DNA from: Phlebopus portentosus
Lineage: Eukaryota > Basidiomycota > Agaricomycetes > Boletales > Boletinellaceae
Reading direction: 5' to 3'
Assembly (NCBI GenBank): GCA_037892935.1
Contig: JAYXKI010000007.1
Coordinates: forward strand, 930,001 to 994,000
Length of the DNA stretch: 64,000 nt
The position numbers were made by a program, and so were the translations under genes. Under the pieces are notes generated by a model, which saw only the letters and a list, made by a program, of their open reading frames with translations, had not been told where the DNA came from and made no database searches. This document shows, in pieces, positions 1 to 11,223 of the stretch (its first letter is position 1; every line of letters begins with the position of its first letter).

Positions 1-662
1 AGTATGTCCCAAACACTAGTGAGGCACAGAAAGCTCGGAAGGATGCTAAAGACAACGGGACAACGGCAATTGACGGAGAGGACACGGATGGTGATGCTTA
101 CGAGCTGACCGATGGCGAGCACGAAACGGAAGAGAATGCTTCACCGAAACGTGGGTCAAAACACAAGCGCGACGAGAAAAGCGATGCAAACGAAAGCGAC
201 GCCGATGGGGAGACAGCTGTGAATGAAAAGGGAGAGGAACAAACTGCGCAATCACAACCACCAGCGAAGCAAGCCAAAGGAGACGATGGGGAGAAAAGGG
301 CGACTCAATCAAAGTCAAAAGGCGAGTCCGAATCAGCGAAGACAGATAAAGAGGCGCATGGCAAGAAAAGTGACGAAGAACACGGCGAACCGGCAAGCGC
401 GACTCGTCTTCCCAACGAGGGCCAGCACGTATTTTGGCGCGCAACCCCAGGATGGGTCGAAGGTAGGAATACATAATTGAAAGCAAGTCACGAGATGCTG
501 ATGTATGCGGCTTGTAAAGGAACCGTCGTCGAAATTTGTCACTCTGAGAAAGAGGTTGATGGCAAACACGTCAAGGCCTCTCAGGATGACCCACGCATCG
601 TTCTAAAAAGTGCAAAGTCTGGAAAGACAGCCGTGCACAAGCCCGAAGCAGTGTACTTCTAA
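1..662 (+). CDS. HVA1/TUDOR-domain (DUF2945-like) protein, 5' partial
   Basis: The frame is open from base 3 and the true start lies outside the window. Exons are 3-462 and 520-662, with a 57-bp intron that restores the frame at a Gly-Thr-Val-Val-Glu stretch. The first part is a long, charged, Glu/Lys/Asp-rich linker that looks disordered. The C-terminal part (VFWRATPGWVEG, then GTVVEICH, KHVKASQDDPR and KTAVHKPEAVYF) matches the small barrel known as the hypervirulence-associated (HVA1) TUDOR domain, or DUF2945. The domain usually ends a protein, as it does here. Its biochemical role is poorly known, and the family name comes from a yeast-pathogen gene, so it says nothing about virulence here. 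The family call is fairly secure; the function is not. Confidence 0.7.
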
Positions 663-870
663 AATTCTGCCTCGGTACTGCAGTTCCATTCTGGCGTGTA
701 AGCTCTATGTACATCAACAATAATTTATGATGAAAATGGTCCAAATAATACTGGCATATATCTTTTGCTCATTGGAGTTTTCACTCTAAAGGAAATCTTT
801 GAACAGCTTCTTCTTCACTTTCCCCCTCATCGTAACTGATGATTGAAAGACGGAGAAGTCAGTCCCGCAG

Positions 871-2184
871 TCAATAAACTAAGAAACCAGTAAACCGCCA
901 CTTACTTTCGTCGCCCAGAAGGAACCCAAAAATTAGTTCCACATTTCCCTTCTTCGCTGCTTCAAACGCTGATTTGAATTTGAGCAACGGTGACAGCCGC
1001 CACAACCATACGGATTCGACCATCAGGCGGACCAGCTTCAAGTTGGGCAGCGTGCAGCTTCTGAGCCTAAGTTGGAGGAGATCGCCTAATTTCGCTTCAA
1101 CCTCCTCGAGTAAACGAATATCCTGCTCCTTGAAGTCATTTTCGGGGTTTCCGGCGAGAATAAGCCGTCGGAGGGTCGGAGGATACCACACAAGATTCCA
1201 TCGTCGATACGTTACGAGCGGTATGCATAGCTCCGTCAGGGCAGTGAGATATCTGAGATCGACGCAATAGCAATGGTAACTCCCAACTTCGATTGCCGTG
1301 ATAGTGAGCGATTCTAACGTCTTTGAGAACTTTCGGAGGTCCTGATCGAAGAAAGAATAGGCATTCCAGTAATTTCCACCGAGGAGCTCGATGATTCGCA
1401 ACTTGTCTGAATGCTCGGGGAATGTGAAGCACCCGTGTGCGACGTACCAGTTCTTGATGCAGAGCCTCGTAAGCTGTGGCATTTGCGGCCAGGACATGCT
1501 ATGCTGCGTCCGGTTTGGCGGTGATGTTGCTCCCTTTTGCACATCCAGGATCAACTCCCGCAGAGCAGGAAGAATCAAATCGGACGAGTAGACCAAGTAG
1601 GAATTGCATGGCATGCCATGAAGCAGCTCCACTTCGAGACGGGTGAGTCTGGCTAGCCTGCCTGGATCAAAGCCATCAGCGCATGTGGTGTAAATGCGTT
1701 CTTCCCCCAGACGGACGCCTCCAATATCAAGCGACCGCTGGACGGTGAGAGAATCAATATTTGGACATGCGCGATAAATCCGCTTGATGTTCCACAGATC
1801 CGACTGCGAAATGTCAATCCTCGCGGATTTGTACATGGTACTGGCAAAGTGGAAAGAATGCACCAGAGGCTGTAAGTCCGGGTATTTCGTCACCGCCCGT
1901 GCGAGAGCAGACAAGGCGTCCGAAGAGGACAGGTATATCTCGCGATACAATATTGGCGTCAAGACGTAGTACCATGTCTGACAGACACGCGACAAGCGAC
2001 GAAGGAGAGGCTGAACTGGTCTCCTTCTGGCCGTCATCGGCGTTGCACCCTCGGTAAATTCCCTCAGGGCCTCATCGAAGATGACTTCCAGCAGCTCGAT
2101 GGGGAGGCTATGATCCCAGTCTGCTTTTGGTAGCTTCTTGAATCGAATTGCGTATTTTATGCGTGTCGTCTTGCTTCTGTGCAT
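871..2184 (-). CDS. F-box domain protein with LRR-like C-terminal half
   Basis: This is an intronless 437-residue frame. The ATG at 2184 was chosen because the F-box begins shortly after it and the extra upstream residues look like leader sequence; an in-frame ATG at 2361 also exists. The N-terminal region (about residues 20-90) has the F-box pattern LPIELLEVIFDEAL, then RLSRVCQTWYYVLTPILYREI. The rest is irregular and leucine-rich (for example ALRELILDVQ, LESLTITAIEV, LTALTELCIPL), as in the large Agaricomycete F-box/LRR-like family. Such proteins usually join SCF ubiquitin ligases through Skp1 and recruit a substrate; the substrate here is unknown. Members are numerous, fast-evolving and often silent, so expression is uncertain. 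Confidence 0.75.
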   Translation of the reverse strand: MHRSKTTRIKYAIRFKKLPKADWDHSLPIELLEVIFDEALREFTEGATPMTARRRPVQPLLRRLSRVCQTWYYVLTPILYREIYLSSSDALSALARAVTKYPDLQPLVHSFHFASTMYKSARIDISQSDLWNIKRIYRACPNIDSLTVQRSLDIGGVRLGEERIYTTCADGFDPGRLARLTRLEVELLHGMPCNSYLVYSSDLILPALRELILDVQKGATSPPNRTQHSMSWPQMPQLTRLCIKNWYVAHGCFTFPEHSDKLRIIELLGGNYWNAYSFFDQDLRKFSKTLESLTITAIEVGSYHCYCVDLRYLTALTELCIPLVTYRRWNLVWYPPTLRRLILAGNPENDFKEQDIRLLEEVEAKLGDLLQLRLRSCTLPNLKLVRLMVESVWLWRLSPLLKFKSAFEAAKKGNVELIFGFLLGDESKWRFTGFLVY

Positions 2185-3667
2185 TCTGACAGGCAAGAGA
2201 ATATGATCGAGATGGGGAAAGGAGAAGGGAAGAGGTGATGATATGAAGGACCGGCTCACTCGATTGTATTCTAATAATGATTGAGGCCACACAGTTGCCA
2301 TCGCAACTGCCCATAGCTCGAGAGAACAAGAAGGACAAGAACAGGCATTCTGCGCAGACAATACACAGCTCCATCAAATGACCGAAATTGTTCTTTTCGT
2401 GCAGTGCTGAATGAGAAGAATAAGAATACTGGGACGCAGCGGCTTAGAGAGTGATGGTAGAAGTACAATTCGCCCGACTTGGGGAAACACCTGACCGTGT
2501 CCTCCACACATGCCCACCCCAAGTAACACGTACCTTATGTGAATGAGTTGTAGTACAGTACATACATATACAAATTCTCGAGTCGAGCAGAACAGAAGAA
2601 AATTAGTAACATCTGATTATGGGGCTGATGTAAGGAATAAGGAATACAACAAATACATGGATGTCGATCTATTGCTGTGTTTGGAAAGAGATCTGTCTCG
2701 TCTCTCAAATCTCAATTTATTCGAAACAATTGAAAAGGGTAGAAACACACCTGGCGGGCATGAATGCAATACCAGATACTTAGAACACACCGTACCCTAC
2801 CATACTCGGTGCGATCTTCTTTCTCATGCTCTTGTCTATTGTCTTTAGTATATGTCGTTGTTTTTCAGCATTGCAAACTACAAAACATGACTTCCCATAT
2901 AATACACTAGTACTGCCTCATTGCCTGAGCGCAAAATCAGATAATTTGCGCCTTCGGTGAGGTCTGACGCCCAAATCCCAGATAGTTTCCGACCAAAAGT
3001 CTGCAGGGCTGAGCCAATCCGGATAAATTTGGGCCGACAGACCTGAAAATTTCAACCATCCATATGTTGGTATAAACGAGGTCTCAACCGATGGGAAGGT
3101 CCGGTAGGTCGGATCCCCTTTTTGAATAAGGACTAAATGACTATGTAGATCAACGTTCTACAGTGTTTCATCAGCGTGACTCTTGGCTTTGGACAGATCA
3201 TATAATCAAACTTTGAGCAAAACACATTTGCCTCTAGAAATTTGAATCTGACGTATTTTCTTGTCAAAGTTTGTCATGGAGTCCATGCTGAAAGCAAGTA
3301 GCACCTCATCCTGCCCTGAAGTAGTGAGCCATTTTGAAAAGAAAGGGTGATGTGAAGCCTGGACTGTTTAGGACAGCCAAGGCTTGTTGACCTGAGCAAA
3401 AAAAAAAGTGCGCTACTGACAAGGTTTTCTGAACATGCTGTACGTTTGTAGACGAGTCCGAACGTGGGTTCTTGGTCCGAGTTTCGGGATGACATCATCT
3501 ACGTCTTTTGCTTAGTCAGATGCATAAGTGCGGCGGGCCGTCTAGCACGACATATAACGCACTCGTTGAATGATGCTCACTTCATAGCGCAATTCATGTT
3601 CACACGAGCATCTCATATATTCTCGAGCATCCCAAGGATCTGTCTCCGCAACGTGAAAGCATCGACC
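2185..3667. other. Intergenic region, no gene seen
   Basis: Only short, low-quality open frames occur on both strands. It separates the F-box gene (reading left) from the oxidoreductase (reading right), so both promoters should lie here. No convincing repeat or RNA gene was seen. Confidence 0.5.
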
Positions 3668-4960
3668 ATGTCGACCGCGAGCATTCCTTCTACCCAACTC
3701 GGAGTCCTCTCCACCAAGACCTCTCAAACCCTGCAGACATTCCCTGTCCCATCCCCTGGTTCAGGAGAGGTTCTTGTTCAGAATGTTGCTGTCGCATCGA
3801 ACCCAAAAGACTGGAAGATCCCTCTCTTTACCGAGAACTATAGCGCGATTGAGGGAAATGATGTCGCAGGACACATAGCAAAGGTCGGTGAAGGTGTAAC
3901 TGAATATAAAGGTGGCGAGCGTGTTGCGGCATTCAGTAAAATGCGCACTCTGGACAGCAAAGTATATTATCTCAATTTGAACTCTATGAAAGTATCTCAT
4001 TCTCATAATTATATATAGTACGGAGCGTACGCGCAGTACACAGTTGCTCCAGCGGCAACTACATTCCCAATCCCTCAGTCAACTTCATTCGAAGAGGCGG
4101 CTACACTGCCACTCACAGTAGCCACTGCATTCATTGGTCTTCACAAACGACTCGGTATTCCGGAGAAGTCGTCAGGTAGTTCTACGTTCTGCTTCGGAAT
4201 TCTCAATCCTAATCCTATTTTGCGTCATAGGTGAACAAAAAGGCATCATTATAAACGGCGCTTCGTCGTCTGTTGGATCGTACGCTGTCCAATTGGCCAA
4301 ACGAGCAGGACTTTTCGTTATCGGGATCGCAGGCTCATCCAAAGATTACGCAAAAGAGCTCGGTGCTGACGTGATTGTCGACTATCGCGAGCACAAGGGT
4401 GAAGCTCTCGTACGTCATCATAATCCCTCCTGATATTTGAACCAGCTTCTCATACATATATTCATGCCTGTGCATTTAGGAGTCTGCACTAGTCGAAGCT
4501 GCCAAAGGCAAAAATGTTCAGTATGTCTATGATGCAGTGTCCGAAAAGGGATCAATTGTCCTCCTGTCGCGTGTGCTCTCGAAGGTATCTCCGAACGGGA
4601 AGGGCAAAGTCACGTACGTACTCATTCTGAGCGAGGACGAACAAAAGCAAATTCCGCAAGGTATTGAAACTGAGCGGACTGGAGTAAATACGGCTTATGG
4701 AGAAGATCAAGAGTGTAGGTCGTCATTTTTTTACGATTCAATATACCGAACTCTGATGGCCTTATCCTTCAGTTGCCGCGAGATTCTACCGTCAGATTGG
4801 CCAATGGCTGGCTGCATCTCCTCCCTTCAAGACAAACCGTGCCAAGGTCTTGCCTGAGGGTCTCGCCAGTGTTCCGAAGGGCCTCGAGCTCTTGAGGACT
4901 GGACAGGTACACGGAGAGAAACTGGTATACCGTATTGCTGATACTCCTGGTCTCAAGTAA
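3668..4960 (+). CDS. Zinc-independent MDR oxidoreductase (enoyl reductase / ToxD-like)
   Basis: Five exons (3668-3961, 4019-4175, 4231-4409, 4480-4714, 4773-4960) give 350 residues with every phase consistent. The N-terminal half is GroES-like (GSGEVLVQNVAVASNPKDWK and VAGHIAKVGEGV). The C-terminal half is a Rossmann domain with the nucleotide-binding stretch GASSSVGSYAVQLAKRAG near residues 160-177. Its Ala/Ser-rich form is usual for NADP(H)-dependent quinone or enoyl reductases of the medium-chain dehydrogenase superfamily. The cysteine and histidine ligands of catalytic-zinc alcohol dehydrogenases are not evident. The substrate cannot be told from sequence. Fungal homologues labelled ToxD-like occur inside and outside secondary-metabolite clusters, and no other biosynthetic gene adjoins this one. 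The start precedes the conserved LGVLSTK strand. Confidence 0.85.
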
Positions 4961-5464
4961 ATGCATATGCAAAAGGTCTAGTTTGAAAAGACGGGTCTGA
5001 AGTTGCGATTTCGGGTCCTTATCGTGAATATGAAATGTATCAGGTGCGAATGTGAATACGCCACACAAATGATGTGTATCAGTCTGTACAATACAATAGA
5101 AATTCAGAACTATTCGTAATTGAATACGTTGCAAGGCGTGCTTGGAGCCATAGATATATCATCAATTACATTAATGGCCATACGTGACTTACTGTGGACA
5201 GCGATTGAAATATTAACAAGAAAGCAAAAAAATTGCAATTGTTAGGATCCCTCCTCTAAAGCAACCACGGCAGGTAGTTGATCGAGGTATGAAGCTCATT
5301 CAAAGGAACCAAGTCCCGTTTATATTTCTTGGCATATAGGTAACACAGTAGACAGTGTTCCCTGCTATAAAATCAATGTGCCTCATGTCCTGGGACTTCG
5401 TCCAATCATACAAAGCATCTGAAGTCCGGCATCGAAAGTCGAAGGCATCCCATACACGCTTTGC
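4961..5464. other. Intergenic region between convergent genes
   Basis: About 500 bp between the 3' ends of the MDR gene (+) and the DUF6699-like gene (-). No coding signal was recognised. Confidence 0.5.
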
Positions 5465-6390
5465 TCAGTCTTCGCCGTACGTCTTCTCCGGGGTCTTCCA
5501 ATCTTCTGCTTTAATTTGAGTATGCAGATAGTCCCACACCTTTCTGGAAACATCACCGATAGTTATCGGCGTGTTCTGCTTAGTGATGACAGGACCCCAG
5601 CAATTCCTCATATACGGTAGGCTTACTACTATAAGCGACTTGACTCCCGGAACGGTTGCTGGCCTCTGGAAGAGCTCTGTGTTTCCAAAGTCTACGATGT
5701 CGCCACGACTCGTTACACGTTGAATGCAATAAGTTGGTTGCGTCCCCGTAGGAGCTGGGGAGTATACCAGCTGCGAGGATTCGGGACCATGAATGCTTTT
5801 AAGCTAATACCGTAGGATGGTGGGGAGCGTGGAGGGACCCATCGAGTTGGGGAACAGAAAGGATCCATACCAGGAAGAGGATGTCCACCTGTAACAAACT
5901 CCGTAGTCTCTGAATCCCTCCCATGATAAGGCTGCTTTACACCTGGGGTATTTTGCAAAAAAAAAAAAAAATGGATGCGGAACCCACGGGTATGGCGTCC
6001 AGTGCAAATTCCCGCCCTGAACGTTGCACCAGGTGATATTATCCGGAGTTCGCTCGGGCAAACCATCGACGTGGGGCTAAAATCCTCCTGGAGTCGAGTG
6101 AGGTGTAGATCGTTGCCGTCGGCGCTTGGGACGGGGAGGTATTACAAGTGGCTCAGCCGGTAATTCATTTCCCGCGTGAAAGGGAGAATTTCAACCATCT
6201 TGAGGAGGATACGTGCCAGGGTACCTACGAGGCAATCTATCGAATGCCTGCTCGTTCGTATACAGAGACGTACCGGTTCTGGTGATGCCGGTGGCCGTAG
6301 CGGAATAAAAGGAGACGGAGTATGATGGAGACGGACGCGGTGGAATGACAGGAGATGGATAATCTGAGCATATATATATTCCGAACATCC
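5465..6390 (-). CDS. DUF6699-like protein, upstream exons uncertain or damaged
   Basis: The last exon (about 5465-5800) is clear. It reads GDIVDFGNTELFQRPATVP, then VKSLIVVSLPYMRNCWGPV, TPITIGDVSRKVWDYL and a stop after KTYGED. That order (short strand, PAT-P, hydrophobic strand, W-P-V/I, T-IGDV-x-x-x-x-YL) is the pattern I associate with the basidiomycete DUF6699 domain, of unknown function. Upstream on the same strand (about 5800-6390) is Pro/Tyr/Ser-rich sequence such as YPSPVIPPRPSPSYSV, PRRYPGTYPPQDG and PLVIPPRPKRRRQRST. This is the usual low-complexity N-terminus, but it has in-frame stops and frame changes between pieces. Either several short introns are present or the N-terminal half has decayed. 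Exact exons are not claimed. Confidence 0.45.
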
Positions 6391-6661
6391 TGACGATTCT
6401 ATTTCTAATTCTGATGGTACAGGGGAGGGCGGTACTCGATCAAGACGGGCGTGAAGGAGACCAGGGAGACCAATTAGGACGAAGATCGGCATCCTAGGGA
6501 GTCCTTCTAGTGTCTATAATCAGGATTCCGGGCCGCCCTCTGATATCGGCTTCGAGGAGTCCCCGGGCACAGATGCGGTGCATAAAAAACTCGGAAGTTT
6601 TACCCGGAGACCATTTATTATTTTTCATTTTCTCAGCATTTTACTTGGACTACATATTTTT

Positions 6662-8334
6662 TCACAATTCTTGATGCTGCGAGATTTGACTAGAAGCTTG
6701 TCGCCTCAGCCTGAAAGCTCCAACTCCATGTCTGGGCACCGAAGCAGTCAAAGTCCCGCGCGGACCGACGGACCCAACTTTCTTCCCAAGAAGCACTGTT
6801 AGATTCTGTACCAGGCCGGAGGCATAACCGCCCAAAGCCGTCGCATTATAACGAAAATCGATGCCGATAGTATTTGGGTCAGTCTCCGTCGAGTTGCCGG
6901 AGGCAGTCTGATTTGCAGCGGCGATGATCTGCGCAGCTGTGTTGTTGTCCATCCTGTTGCCCCACAGGTCATACACGTCCCATGTCTGACTCGCCTGCGG
7001 GGAATTCCCGATAGGCATCGTATCCCAAAAGATATCAACGAGCGTTGCGTTCATTTCGCGTTCCGCATTCCCAGCATTTAGTAACGCGACAAATTGATCA
7101 CCTCCTGAAAGCGATGCGCTCCACATTTGAATTTCGCCCTGGCCGAACTCGTCCGTGTCATTGACGAAATAGCGCCAACGGCGGAATGCTGGACGTGAAC
7201 CTGGGTCCTGTGAGACTGCAAGAATCGCCGGGTTGGATAAAATGGAAAGCGTCTGAGGCGTAACTACGCGTAGGTCATTGCCCATAATAAGCGGAGACTT
7301 CAGCGCGGCCCACATGGTGAAATGCGTTTTGTACTCGTCATCCGTCATAGCTCCATTTCCGACCTCTGAAAGAAGCCGGAATCAGACTCGCAGACGTGAG
7401 CGAATTTCGATGATTTTGATTTACCGAGCATGTCCATATCATTCCAAGCGCCGTTGACACCCTTGTCAGGGAAACTCGCAACTTTATTCAATATGTTCAT
7501 CATGGAACACCTGAAGCCAGGCAGAGCACAATCAAGACCTTGATCTTCTGAACAAGGGCAAGCTTGGTCGGGCCTGTCGAAATGGTCATAGATGTCGCCC
7601 GACATGCGCCATGAATTCGCGACCGTCTGTGCCCAAGCCCAAGGACGATCCTCTCCCCAATTGCACATGGAGTAGAGTATCTGTCTCCCAGTCGAGTTCA
7701 ATGCGCCAGCCATTGCCTTATATCGAGTAGCAGTAATTTGAGGGGTTCCCGATTGACCTTCATTGTAGCAATTATCATACTTCAAGTAATCGATCTGCAG
7801 GATTCGTGTCTTTTCAGGATGAGACTGGTAGATACGACAAATTCACCTACACCCCAGTTCGCCCAAGTCTCTGCATCTATTGATTCATTACCCAGTGATC
7901 CGATAAACCGGCCACACGTAAGAGATCCCGCATCAGAATAGATCCCAAAACCAAGATCCAATGAATGAATCTCGTCCGCTACGACTGCAATACCCCTCGG
8001 AAACTTCGTCGTATCGACTTGTAGATGGCCCGACGAGTTGCGCCCGGCAGACCAACAATCATCTTGTACAATGTAAGTATAGCCAAGGTCCCTCAATCCT
8101 AGGTTGACTATTAACCGGCCCGTTGACAGAAGCAGATCTTCGCTGGAGTCACAACCGAATGAGTTCCAAGTGTTCTGACACCGAATGTTAGCGAAGCTGC
8201 GATTCTTCATGAAAAGCTGTTCCACATACCCAACCCATTTGCGGGGTCACAGCCAAACCATTGTCTACGCCTCTTGCCAAGTGAGCGAGAAGAACGAGAC
8301 TCAAACTCAAAACGACCACTTCGGTTCCCTTCAT
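6662..8334 (-). CDS. Secreted alpha-galactosidase, glycoside hydrolase family 27
   Basis: Four exons (8334-8230, 8174-7851, 7794-7425, 7365-6662) encode 500 residues. A signal peptide fills about residues 1-22 (hydrophobic core VVVLSLSLVLLAHLA), followed by LAVTPQMGWNTWNSFGC, the classic GH27 start. The (beta/alpha)8 barrel shows the nucleophile motif LKYDNC (Asp near 150) and the acid/base motif WNDMDML (near 260-266), plus the conserved IYSDAGSLTCG. The C-terminal third (WSASLSGGDQFVALLNAG, WDVYDLW) is the beta-sandwich seen in fungal members. No carbohydrate-binding module is present, and several N-glycosylation sequons occur. Expected role: release of alpha-1,6-linked galactose from galactomannan or raffinose-type sugars outside the cell. 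Length is normal and no defect was found. Confidence 0.93.
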
Positions 8335-9008
8335 GACTGTCGATTTCAGGAAACGAACTTCGCCAGTTCTATTCCCGTTTTTCGGTCCGCCCTTTTATGC
8401 GACAAAGACCTATGAAGTCATATGACAAACTTGACCCGCATGTTTGATTGGACAGATCAGAAAATATGTAAAAGGCGTCCATTCCATGTCGCAGGCTCGC
8501 AGCTGACCAGGGTTGCTGAAAGAGAAGAGAGATTGATTTCGGTGAAGCACTGATCATGTGACTTCCGATCTCAGTCCTTTGCAATTGCCAGCCTGATTTG
8601 GAATCGGAGTTCGTATTCGTATTCGTTTCTTTTGGGAACTTGAAGTTTCTTCTCACTCATCCGCATAGCATAGTATGCAGCATAGTAGCTGTTCACTGCC
8701 ATGCGCGATTTTTGCGCATTCCTAATACTAGTGCTTCTAGTACCGCGATACTTGGTATACCGGTGCCTGTCAGTGCTGTTGATGACATTGGTCATGACCA
8801 GGAGGGTGTGCGTGCGATTTCTGTCCTTGACTCAAGGTACTTGTGCTTTTGAACAGCCTCATTCAATCTATCTCTTCTGATAGCATTTGATCAGGGACTT
8901 GTCCCTATATAAAGACAATGCTCTGTGGATGTTGAATCAGCTCTCTTCTACTCCATCTACCACCTGCTCATACCACCCTAGCGCGGCGTGACACCTTGAG
9001 ACTTAACC
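8335..9008. other. Divergent promoter region between GH27 and RING genes
   Basis: This segment lies between two divergently read genes and should contain both promoters. Apart from the TATA-like site listed next, only short random frames were seen. Confidence 0.5.
8907..8913 (+). promoter_or_regulatory. TATA-like box of the RING-finger gene
   Basis: TATATAA lies about 100 bp upstream of the ATG at 9009, followed by a pyrimidine-rich leader (CTCTCTTCTACTCC) typical of fungal transcription starts. Position and sequence only; no experimental support. Confidence 0.4.
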
Positions 9009-10428
9009 ATGGGACAGATTAACAGTCTAAACTGCCAATGCTCCTATCATTCTCTTCGGACTCGCCATTCAGAAGAAGGCTATTGCACCTTATGCCAGGA
9101 GCGGTTCTCGAGTCTACGAGGTCGGGACATTGTGAGTCCCTTCACCGTGTTGTGATTCGATATTGACTTTGATGACCTTGTCCATCAGCCCAATGAAGAA
9201 TCGGAGGACCTCAAGAAGAAAGCTTTTACATCTAAAGAACTCAACTCAAACGAGAACATGAGAGGATTTTCTGATCGTACCCAGAGCTTACCGCAAGCCA
9301 GGTTCTATCTGCCTGTGCCCGATCTAATTTATAAATGCGAACAATGCCCACGATTCTTCTATTCAATGAAGCAGCTGTCTGAGGTTAGTTTCTATACTGT
9401 GTTCTAGACCATCAGAAATTGTTAGCTCACCGTCATGATTGCAGCATACGGCATTCCCGCAAGCTGGACACGCATGGAACGCGCGCTTCAGCGAGGTTGG
9501 AGGACCGGTTCCTGATAAGATATTCAGAGATCTCAGTATCTGCCGTATCATGGACGTATGTTGTGTTTATCTCATTGGACTGGAGAACACCGAGCCTTTC
9601 TGATTGCATCTTGACGCTCGCAGCGCCTAGATGCTTCTCTGTTGCATCTCCAGCGGCCGGAGATATCCAAGAAAGATCTGGAAACTGAACGACAACACAT
9701 TTGTTGTGTCCGCTGTGGAATATACTTCGCCTCAAGGGAGCAGAAACGCAAGGTAAGTATAGTCGAACTTATTTTTAAACTGTATTCAAGTCTCTTTCCT
9801 TCCTCAGCATTTTCGGGATGTGGAAGATTATATAATGCGCGTTGAAGCAAAGGACAACACAGTATGGGACGATGCGATCAGCATGAATAGAGAAGATCCA
9901 GCTGATCCCAAGAGTCCCCCCAGGATGCTTTTCCCACTGCCTCCTTCAATGATGGATACATCAAGCCCGACTCGGCCTTCTTCAGTTTCACGAATCCATG
10001 CCACTTCCCCGTTGTCTGATCCTCTGCCAGCCTTTCCAGCCTTCGTATCTTACAGCTCCCCATATATACCAGAACTACGTGCCGGCTTCTGTGAGATACA
10101 ACAGCTCCCGCCTCTAGCTTATCGGCTCGGTGCATCGTTCCCACATTCTAGTTTGGGGTCGAGCTCGAGCGGCCCGACAGCCAAGATGATACGCGTTTCA
10201 GATGACTTTGAATGCTCGTTGTGCCTGGAGAATGAGAAGGATGTCTCGTCCTTACCCTGTGGCCACGTTTTCGGTACTACGTACGTTAATTCCTCTAGAC
10301 ATCTTATTTCGGAGAAAATCACATTTCGCTCCAGGTGCATTTACAAGACTCTGGACTCGGATCCTCGATGCCCACTCTGCCGCAGACCGGCTGAGAGGCA
10401 CTCTGTGAAGAGGCTGCAATCTGCTTAA
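9009..10428 (+). CDS. RING-type zinc-finger protein (putative E3 ubiquitin ligase)
   Basis: Six exons (9009-9131, 9189-9383, 9445-9555, 9624-9752, 9808-10280, 10335-10428) encode 374 residues with consistent phases. The protein begins MGQINSLNCQCSYHSLRTRH; a glycine at position 2 permits, but does not prove, N-myristoylation. Three Cys pairs resemble small zinc sites: CTLC near 34, CEQC near 93 and CVRC near 163. The C-terminal RING reads CSLC, PCGHVFGTTC, CPLC. The residue between Val-Phe and Thr-Thr, normally the fifth ligand (Cys), is Gly here. Ubiquitin-ligase function is inferred from the fold only. The middle is Pro/Ser-rich and likely disordered. I know no named orthologue. Confidence 0.75.
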
Positions 10429-11223
10429 TGTAATATACAGCGACGTCCTACGTGCACTTTTTCTACCTTCTATGACTTAAAAAATCAGAAACTTGTACTA
10501 TGCAATGTGCTTTATCTACGATCCAGATCGAGAACGGACAATAACATTGTAATAGGGATGCGGCAGCCTCATGACACTCCTCTATGCAACACGTACACTT
10601 GTTACCATCGCATTTTGAAACGTTTTCGTTATTTCCTAGACTGTCCAGTCGTATTTCTGCGGTAAAACCGTCAGAGCGTGGTTCGAGCAGCCGGTTCCAG
10701 TACACACATACGTCACGCAACTGAGTATATTCTCCATTGCTATGAAAGGATTTCCTGATCTGCGAGAATTTCCCTTTAGCTCATTCATGGCTAATATTCT
10801 AGCAGCAATATCGGGCGAGAATTTCTCCGAGTGACTGGAGAGAATTTCATCACTGGTATGAAGTCCATCAGGAGAAACCTCAGATCCGAAGAGCAAACGA
10901 AACCGACCAAATAGCCGAATCCGTAGAGCCGGGGTCGAATCCGCAGAGTGACCTCAGAAACTGTAGAGCAGGAAACAAAACGAGCAGAAAAATAAATAGA
11001 GATGTAGGGATGATTTTGCTCCCAAAAGAAAAGTATCAGAAAATGAAACGAAACAAACAGAAACAATAGAATTGTGTAGAATAGAATTTGCAATTTGAAA
11101 AGGAGAAGAAATCTGAAAAGTTTGCCCTGGGACTAAATAGCTATGCCTGGTATTGTGTTGCTTGGTTCGAACTCCAGCATAACAACTATTTATTCTGCGG
11201 ACAAGTAGTACACAGTAAAATGA
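10429..11223. other. Intergenic region, no gene seen
   Basis: A-rich tracts and short frames only. No gene or repeat could be supported. Confidence 0.4.

Noticed and set aside
3668..8334. Secondary-metabolite cluster around the ToxD-like reductase
   Set aside because: No polyketide synthase, peptide synthetase, terpene cyclase or P450 is present; neighbours are an F-box gene, a DUF6699-like gene and a galactosidase.
11155..11180. tRNA B-box-like GGTTCGAACTCC
   Set aside because: No matching A box or cloverleaf around it, and the spacing of the B-box is off.
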